DNA of 64,000 nucleotides from Chaunax sp. Z400 (taxonomy: Eukaryota > Chordata > Actinopteri > Lophiiformes > Chaunacidae): positions 8,988,001 to 9,052,000 of the forward strand of contig CM075188.1 of assembly GCA_037577475.1 (NCBI GenBank), read 5' to 3'. The notes beneath the pieces were generated by a model. It was not told the DNA's origin. It made no database searches and was given only the letters and a program-made list of their open reading frames with translations. This document shows positions 56,919 to 64,000 of the stretch, piece by piece (within the stretch, counting starts at the first letter, position 1; every line of letters begins with the position of its first letter). A program made the position numbers and the translations under genes.

Positions 56919-59900
56919 ATGACAGCCATCAAGCACGCTCTCCAGAGGGACATCTTCACGCCCAATGATGAGCGTCTCCTTGGCATCGTCAATGTCTGCA
57001 AGGCAGGAAAGAAAAAGAAGAACTGCTTTTTGTGTGCAACAGGTTAGTGTGTTATAAGCACAGATACAGCCGGAGATAGAATAAATGGTCATGTGTCTGA
57101 AATAATGTGCTTTTCTCCCCCAGTTTCTACAGAGAGGCCTGTCCAGGTTAAAGTGGTTAAGGTGAAGAAATCTGACAAAGGGGACTTTTACAAACGGCAG
57201 CAGACATGGGAACTCCGGGATCTGACAGAAGTAGATGCCAAAGATGCCAGCAAGGTCAGACCAATAATACGTCCTGTAATTTTTTTTTTCACCCATAACT
57301 TTATGCTATAAATGCCCCTATTCTCCCCCATTCAAGGCTCATATACTCTTATTTACACTTATCGTTTAGGAGAATCCTGAATTCGATCTTCACTTTGAGA
57401 AGGTGTACCGATGGGTAGCCAGTAGCACAGCAGAGAAAAACTCCTTCATCTCCTGCATTTGGAAGCTGAACCAGCGATACCTGAGGAAGAAGGTGGAGTT
57501 TGTGAATGTCAGTTCTCAGCTGCTGGAAGGTGTGGAAACGCTCTATTCTTACTGTTGCCTCTCCTGTGAGCGCATGCCTCTTTTCATGATTTGATTATAT
57601 CTGTTTGAAGGTGTGTCTCTTTCTCTTAAAACAATAAGTGCTGACCCTGTGCATTAGTCATGTTGGAGGAATTGTCATGTAGCCCAGAGTTCTACTGGGT
57701 TTTGATTTATTTTATTTATTAATAGCATGATTTAAAAAGTATTCAACCACCTTTTTGTATCTTGGTTTGTGGTATGGCTTTCTGTGTTAAATTCTTCTTT
57801 ATTCTCACTTTTCTCTCTTAAACTTTCTCTGGCCAGAACTTCCTAAAGCGGAAGGTTGGTAGGACTTAACTTCCCCCTCCTTACTCCTCTCCACATCTCA
57901 TGATCAAACTACCATTATCATTAGAGACTGTCACCTCCTTTAAGCTCCTTCTGTTTGAAGTATGTGACACCAAATATGGATGGACATGATTCATTTTTTC
58001 ATTATAACACACATTTAGCTCATGTTTTTACTTCACTTCTAGCTTTTTTTACTTGTCCATTCCACCTTAATTTGTAGGATTATTTACTGACATATGTGCA
58101 TTAATGTACTCTGCATCTAATGTGTCAGAAAGTTGTAGTCTCAAATGCTTCTCTTTGTTCCACTGCAGAGTAAAGTTGAGTTGTACTTTAATTTGATCGC
58201 TACAGGTCTGTCTGTTTTTTTTTTATCAGCCAGAACAAATACAGAGAAGAAGAATTAGCTGGTAATGGCTATTTTTCAGATTGTAAGTGAGTTACATCAC
58301 TGTTAGTGAATGAGTAGCTGGTGGTAAATTCAATAATCTATTTCAAATGTGTTCTTACTGCCTTCCTTATAACAGAAAGTCTTCTATCTGTATTTGTATA
58401 AAGAATAGAAAGTGTCTTAGACTCTATATTTGTGCTCATGTCTTCAACATACATTTTTGTTTCTTGTTTGTGGGATTAGAGTCGGTGCCGAGTGGTGAGA
58501 GTCAGAGTGTTGCCGGGGGTGATGAGGATGCTCTGGACGACTACCAGGAGCTTAGCACCCGTGAAGAGCAGGACATTGAAAGCATGATGGAGATGTGCGA
58601 ATATGCCATCTCCAATGCTGAGGCCTTTGCAGAGCAGCTCTCCAGGGAGCTGCAGGTTCTAGATGGGGTGAGAGAAGCAACTTCCAAATTAAAACCAGAA
58701 TGAAAAGTATATTTTTAAAAAAAAAGCATTGCTCTTTATTATATTATTTTGCCTTTGAGTTTGGGCAGAAATGTTAACTTAAAAAAAACTTGAACCTCTT
58801 AATCACCTCTGAATTGTTTTCCACTTCAAGGCCAACATCCAGTCCATCATGGCATCAGAAAAGCAGGTCAACATCCTGATGCAGCTGCTGGACGAGGCGC
58901 TGGGTGAGGTCGACACCATCGAGGGTAAGCTGAGCAGCTATGAGGAGATGCTCCAGAGTGTCAAGGAGCAGATGGACCAGATCTCTCAGAGCAATCGCCT
59001 CATCCAGATCAGCAACACCAACAACGGCAAACTGCTGGATGAGATCCAGTTCTTAGTGGTGAGGATCGCACTGTAATCACACTGTGATCAATTTTACTCA
59101 TTGTTGCTCAAGAAGTATTCAGAGATGGAGATTTTTTTTAAATTGAGATTAAAAACATTAACCACTGCTAACAAATATGGATTTATTAGACAAATGTTCA
59201 GGTAAATGTACAAATAGAACAATCCTGTTCATAAAATGTAAGCCAGGAAAATATACCTCTTTCAGTGCTGGATTGTTGGACTTTGTTTTATGACTGGTGT
59301 GTCTTTCCTCATATAGAACTACATGGACCTGTCAAAGGGACACATCAGAGCCTTGCAGGAAGGAGACCTGACCTCACCTAAAGGTATCGAGGCCTGCATC
59401 AATGCCTCTGAGGCTCTTCTGCAGTGTATGAACGTGGCCCTCCGACCAGGTTAGTTTACACGTGTACCTTTTGATCAACTAACTGTGGTGGTGAGTGACG
59501 CTCAGGAGTTGCAAATTTGAACAACTCAATAAACACATTTCTGGAGAAAAAAAAAAGACAAGTTATAAATCATCTTTGGTGTGATTTCAAGCAGATTTAT
59601 ACGATTGATGTGTGTGACGATTGCTTATAATTGCTGATACATTTTCCCATCTTTTAAATGTCTGAAATTTGCTGTAAAATGAAAGTGGTGTTATTTTTCC
59701 TCCCATAGGCCACGACAAGCTCAGGGCTGTGACGCAGCAGCAGCTCCTGTTTGCAGAGCTGAGAGACACGTTTGCCCGCCGCCTCACCAATCACCTCAAC
59801 AATGTGTTTGTTCACCAGGTAACAGCCACACTATTATAGCTTTAATTCTACGTTCTTAGCTGTATTTTCAGGTGGTAGGTTACAAAGAAATATCTTTTAA

Positions 59901-62900
59901 GTTCCCCCACATGGACTTCCTGTTTAGCCGTGACTCACCTCCTGGGCTTCCTTGTGTCATTTTCCTTCTAGTTGTTTCCGCTCCTATTCTTGACTCTCTG
60001 TGTCGCTCACTTTGAAACATCCCACTCTGCTCTCTGTCTCTGTGTCAGTTCAACCACTTCAGTCACTTCAAAATGACCATCCCTCAGTTCTATAGGTCCT
60101 CCTGTCTGTCTCTTCCAGTGAGTACCCTCACAGCAACCCCCACTTGCCCCCTCTTTGCTAATGTTTGACCTCTCACACCTGACTCCAACCTACATGTCAT
60201 TTCATCAGAGACCTCAGGCCTACCATAGCCTGTTATTTAGTGCATGGGATATCTTAATAACTACTAAACATCTCTCATTCAGTCTCAGCGCTGAAGAAGA
60301 ACCACTCATCTTTCTCCTCCATCAACTGTCTGCTCTCGGCTAAGGTTTTTTGGTTTGGGTGTTAACTTGGCTTTGTGGCAAAATCGGCTCTCATCATAAA
60401 TCCTGTGCCTGTGTGCTCTGCCTGCATGTCTTGTATCTACTAGCAGTGGACGCTGAACAAGATAACAATGTTGGGAAGTGAGGAGAACATTTGTACTGTA
60501 TGGCACTAAGATATGCTTTTCAATAAGCTTGTCAATAAGTTGAGTTTAAGATGTGGTGGAATTTTGAATTGATCATTGCTTTGTTTTCCTTGAAAACATG
60601 GTATCCTGGTAAGTTTTTAGGTAAAGCAAGATAGATATTGATCATGAGCTTTGTGTCTTTGTGTGTTAACAGACACATTGAATGGGACTTACAATTTAGG
60701 TTTGTCTTTACTCATATTGAACCTATTACTAACTCTGTCATTCAGGGCCATGACCAGAGCTCCACCCTGTCACAACACACAGCTGAGCTGACCCTGCCCA
60801 AACACAGCCCTCTCCACAGGGACCTACTGCGCTACTCCAAGCTCATGGAGTGGCTAAAGAACACCCACAGGGAGAAGTACGAGGGCCTGTCCAGGGTCAG
60901 TACTACGCTCATATCTGTTCATTAAAGGTGTAAGCTCTAAGATTTAAGTCTTGGTTGCTTTGGCAACAGCTGTGTTTAACTGAACACATCATTTCCTGTG
61001 AATCCCTCATGAGTACAAATGCAATTTAATTCTAATGCTTGAATGAAAACTACCATATGGAAGAGTAAATATGTTGATTGACTATTGCAGGCCATCAAAA
61101 GTATCAACAAAAACGGGATTTGATTTCAGCAAAATCTTAAGGATTATTACTGCTAACATGAAGCTACAGGCAATAGATAGTTAACTCATCTCTTCATGGC
61201 TAGTATACAGACATACAAACAGCACTGATGTTCAAGTCTCACAAAAGCATTTGAGTTTAGACATATTCTTTAAATACTGAGTGGTCAAGATGTGTGGTGT
61301 TTTTGTGATCCAAACATCTAAACAAATGTCATCTCCTTTTTCAGACCTACGTTGACTATATGAGCAGATTATATGAACGAGAAATCAAAGACTTCTTCGA
61401 GGTTGCCAAGATAAAGATGGCGGGTACGAGCAAGGAGGCCAAGGGCAAGTTTGGTAAGAGCTGTGGTTCACAGGACATGACCCATGTAGTCCTCTACAGT
61501 TATTTCGTGTGATTAGGGTTTTTTTAGTGACATCTGTTTGTCTCTTTTTCCTCCTTTTTTTTTGTAACATCAAGGTCACTCAGAGGCAATGCCAATTTCA
61601 CTGAATTCCTATATGAATTCATCCAGTAATTGTATTGTACCATCACTCAGAACTTAATGAAATGTTCATCTATAAATGAGGAAACGATACCTTGCTCCTT
61701 CGCTGCGTCAAATCTGTTACCAAAAGCATATTTTCCCAACTAATGTATGTATCCAAATGCTCAAGTCCTGCCTCTTGTTTTGCCTTTCAATGATGTCTCT
61801 TTTTCTCTATGTAAAAGGATGTCACATGTTCAACTTTCTTCTGCTTTGATTTTTAATATTTAAAATCTGACTATGACTCTTTGTTGAAGAACAGAACTGC
61901 TTTCTGCATTGTGTATTAGCTTTTTCCTGCTGAAAACAAACTAAAAACAAATTTGTTTTCCAGAAGTTTGTCTGCAGTGCATGTCAGCATACATGTAACT
62001 ATGTACATCTAACATCTAGCCTCTCCCCCTCTCATGCTGCATGTTGTAAGCCTAACCTGTCTCTGTCTTTGATGCCTGCCTTTTTAACTGGCTGCAGCCA
62101 CGCTTCCGCGGAAAGAGAGCGCACTCAAACAGGAAACAGAAAGTAAGTATGACAATTAGATAGAGCTGCACTTAAAGGAATCTTTTGCTCAAAGCCCTTC
62201 ACTACCCCAATGCATATGACATTGAGCTCTGCAAACCATCACCTCACCTTGTACCTGGTTGCTTTGTGCTTCGAGCAAATCCTCACAGTACAGCTGAATG
62301 CGTCATGACATTCCGATTCAGAGGTCAACTGATTTTCAAACATGACTGCAATAATGATGGGTTGGAGCAGGAAAAAGCCTTTATTAGAAAATGAATAACT
62401 GGTAAACTAAAAATCGAAGTCAAAGTAATAAATAATTTTGTAGAGGCTGCACAATAGTCTTAAACTTGCAGATTAATTGGCTGAACCACTTCCTCCGTCT
62501 ACCTCTATTCTGATTCTATGATAAAGGTCTAAAAATGCTGTCAACATCATTTATTTTTCATTGTTTGATTGATTCTTGTGAAAATTGTAGCATTGAATCC
62601 TGCTGTATTTGTGTTAGGCCTTCATGGCAGCTCTGGGAAGCTGACAGGCTCCACCTCAAGCCTGAACAAACTGACAGTGCAGGGCTCCAACAGCCGGCGT
62701 TCCCAGTCTTCATCACTGCTGGACATGGGCAACATGTCCGCCTCCGACCTGGACGTAGCAGACAGGACCAAGTTTGACAAGGTGACATTGCTGGTGATAC
62801 GGAATTTGATCAAGCCGTTAAATGTGAGCAGTGCATGCTCTCATGTTGCTCTGTGTGGAGAGATGATATGGAGGGTATGTCTTATTGCAGATATTTGAGC

Positions 62901-64000
62901 AGGTCCTCAGTGAGCTGGAGCCTCTGTGTCTCGCAGAACAAGACTTCATCAGCAAGTTCTTTAAGCTGCAGCAGCACCTGACAGTAACACCCCCTCTTGC
63001 TCGGGTAAGTCTGCGATCAGGTATTGGAAATATCTCTAAACCATGAGAATAATGTTCCACTCTGCGTCAATACAACTCTAGAGTCCAAAAAAGTTGGAAT
63101 GCTCTGTAAAACCTAAATAAAAACAATTCAAACACTTTCAAAAGATCTGTGTAGATGAACTTTACCAAAAATGACTTTATTAAGTGTTCACAAGTCCATG
63201 TAATGATATCATGTATACAGTCATATGCTTCACATTGTAGTGAACCTCGACTGAGCCTTTCAAGAATGCTCCTCTCATACTCAATCATGATACTTTCCCC
63301 TGTTACCTATTCTCTTTACTTGTGGAATGATCCAATCAGGTGGTTTAAGGAATTCCACAACTATCCCAGTCTTCTGTTTGAAACATGTCACTGGTTTCAA
63401 GTTCAGAATAAGCATATATTTACAAATATCAATTAAGCTGATGAGGTAAAACATTAAATATATCGTCTTTGTACTATTTCCAATTTAAGATACAACAAAA
63501 CGGAATAGCAAATTATCACATTCTACATTCATGTTTTACAACGCCTTTCAACCTTTTTGCAACAGGGGTAGTAGCTGTACTCGTGTGCACTAGCATATGA
63601 GATTTGAGCATTTGTCTTGCCTGAAAGCATAATACAGTATAATCCAGCAGTAGCAGACACTAGCATGTTTTCAGTTACAGCATAATTTCATGTACATGTC
63701 AGCAGATATTTTATGTCTCTGCTCTCATCAGCCCGAAACAGATGAATCAGATGGAACGCCATCAAGACTGCCTCCCCCCGCTGAACACAGGCACTCCTTA
63801 TCATCAGAGTGAGTAGTTGCACATCATTACCACAAATATGACCCAACATTACTGCCAGAAAGGTTGTTCATATCCTCTATGAATCGCTCCCTTCTTACTA
63901 TTTCAGTCTTCACTGCATTTTTTTCCCCCCTCAACTTTCTGCCTTGTTCAATTATTTTTATGACTCAAGGAAGGACATGGTCCGGCTGATGATGAATAAA
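56919..64000 (+). CDS. exoc1: exoc1: exocyst complex component 1 (Sec3), 5' part
   Basis: EXOC1 is a subunit of the octameric exocyst, which tethers secretory vesicles to the plasma membrane and binds PI(4,5)P2. Coding exons: 56919-57042, 57124-57254, 57370-57529, 58480-58667, 58831-59058, 59317-59449, 59709-59818, 60746-60895, 61345-61453, 62098-62142, 62618-62781, 62891-63004, 63732-63808, 63970-64000 (cut by the window). Phases agree at every junction, and 588 codons are read. Residues 1-135 form the PH-like Sec3 N domain (begins MTAIKHALQRDIFTPNDE). Coiled-coil and Sec3-family helical sequence follow (MDQISQSNRLIQISNTNN, YERE-IKDFFEVAKIKM, SSLLDMGNMSASDLDVADRT). Human EXOC1 has 894 residues, so about a third lies beyond the edge. 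The linker at 63732-63808 is the least conserved part. Confidence 0.96.
57837..57854 (+). CDS. Candidate 18-nt exoc1 microexon
   Basis: Between exons 3 and 4, CTTTCTCTGGCCAG precedes 18 nt that would insert six residues (ELPKAE) in frame after LLE, followed by a GTTGGTAGG donor. Flanking phase (1) agrees with both neighbours. The weak donor fits a regulated microexon. Evidence is sequence context only. Confidence 0.4.
60049..60117 (+). CDS. Candidate 69-nt exoc1 cassette exon
   Basis: In the intron between exons 7 and 8, CTCTGTCTCTGTGTCAG precedes 69 open nt that would add 23 residues (starting FNHFSHFKMTIPQFYR) and is followed by the strong donor GTGAGTACC. Both neighbouring junctions are phase 0, so the exon is in frame. 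I do not recall it in the reference human protein. Confidence 0.45.
62098..62142 (+). CDS. exoc1: exoc1 45-nt exon, likely alternative
   Basis: This exon encodes TLPRKESALKQETE between phase-1 junctions, so skipping it keeps the frame. The same segment in human EXOC1 (LPRKESAVKQETES) is, as I recall, absent from one annotated isoform. Acceptor GGCTGCAG and donor GTAAGTAT are both good. Confidence 0.85.

Noticed and set aside
58228..58258. Possible further exoc1 cassette exon after TTTTATCAG
   Set aside because: In the required phase it runs into TAG before the next donor.

Overview
The window is teleost fish nuclear DNA. Its genes have many short exons with canonical GT-AG introns, the proteins match vertebrate families along their length, and the spaces between are AT-rich with long (CA)n/(TA)n microsatellites and remnants of fish-type LINEs, Tc1/mariner elements and MITE-like repeats. 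No bacterial, plasmid or viral gene organisation is present. Gene models below were read by hand from splice sites, reading phase and recalled family sequence; no alignment or database search was run.

Three genes are supported. (1) clock, the circadian bHLH-PAS transcription factor, lies on the minus strand at 6947-14224 (coding). All 20 coding exons join in phase to a complete 851-residue protein. Non-coding leader exons probably lie at 15160-15390 and 25430-25509, and the first exon and promoter near 30310-30600. The 3' UTR runs left from 6946, and its end could not be placed. (2) nmu, the neuromedin U neuropeptide precursor, lies on the minus strand at 34693-38479. Seven coding exons carry a signal peptide, a KR processing site and the amidated peptide core GYFLYRPRN followed by GRR. 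Counterparts of two middle exons of the mammalian gene were not found. (3) exoc1 (Sec3 subunit of the exocyst) lies on the plus strand from 56919 to beyond the right edge; 14 coding exons give the first 588 residues. Two further in-frame candidate cassette exons (18 and 69 nt) sit in its introns.

The order clock-nmu-exoc1 agrees with the vertebrate CLOCK-PDCL2-NMU-EXOC1 neighbourhood, but no pdcl2 was recognised. The genes do not form a functional unit: clock is the circadian activator, nmu encodes a secreted peptide linked to feeding and itself often clock-controlled, and exoc1 is a housekeeping vesicle-tethering subunit. Retained synteny explains their proximity.

Layout: 1-6400 is clock 3' flank or long 3' UTR with one dispersed repeat; 6436-15390 clock coding region and leader exon; 15391-30309 clock leader introns with an internally deleted L2-type LINE and microsatellites; 30160-30850 a CpG-richer block, the likely clock promoter, with exon-like open frames on the other strand; 30900-34690 AT-rich spacer; 34693-38720 nmu; 38720-56160 a 17-kb spacer holding a Tc1-like transposase fossil, LINE fragments, several dispersed repeats and a decayed L1/Tx1-type LINE (53.2-55.4 kb); 56160-64000 exoc1.

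I found no clearly new biological system. The points most worth checking are the clock leader uORFs, the clock promoter motifs, the short nmu precursor, and the exoc1 cassette exons.
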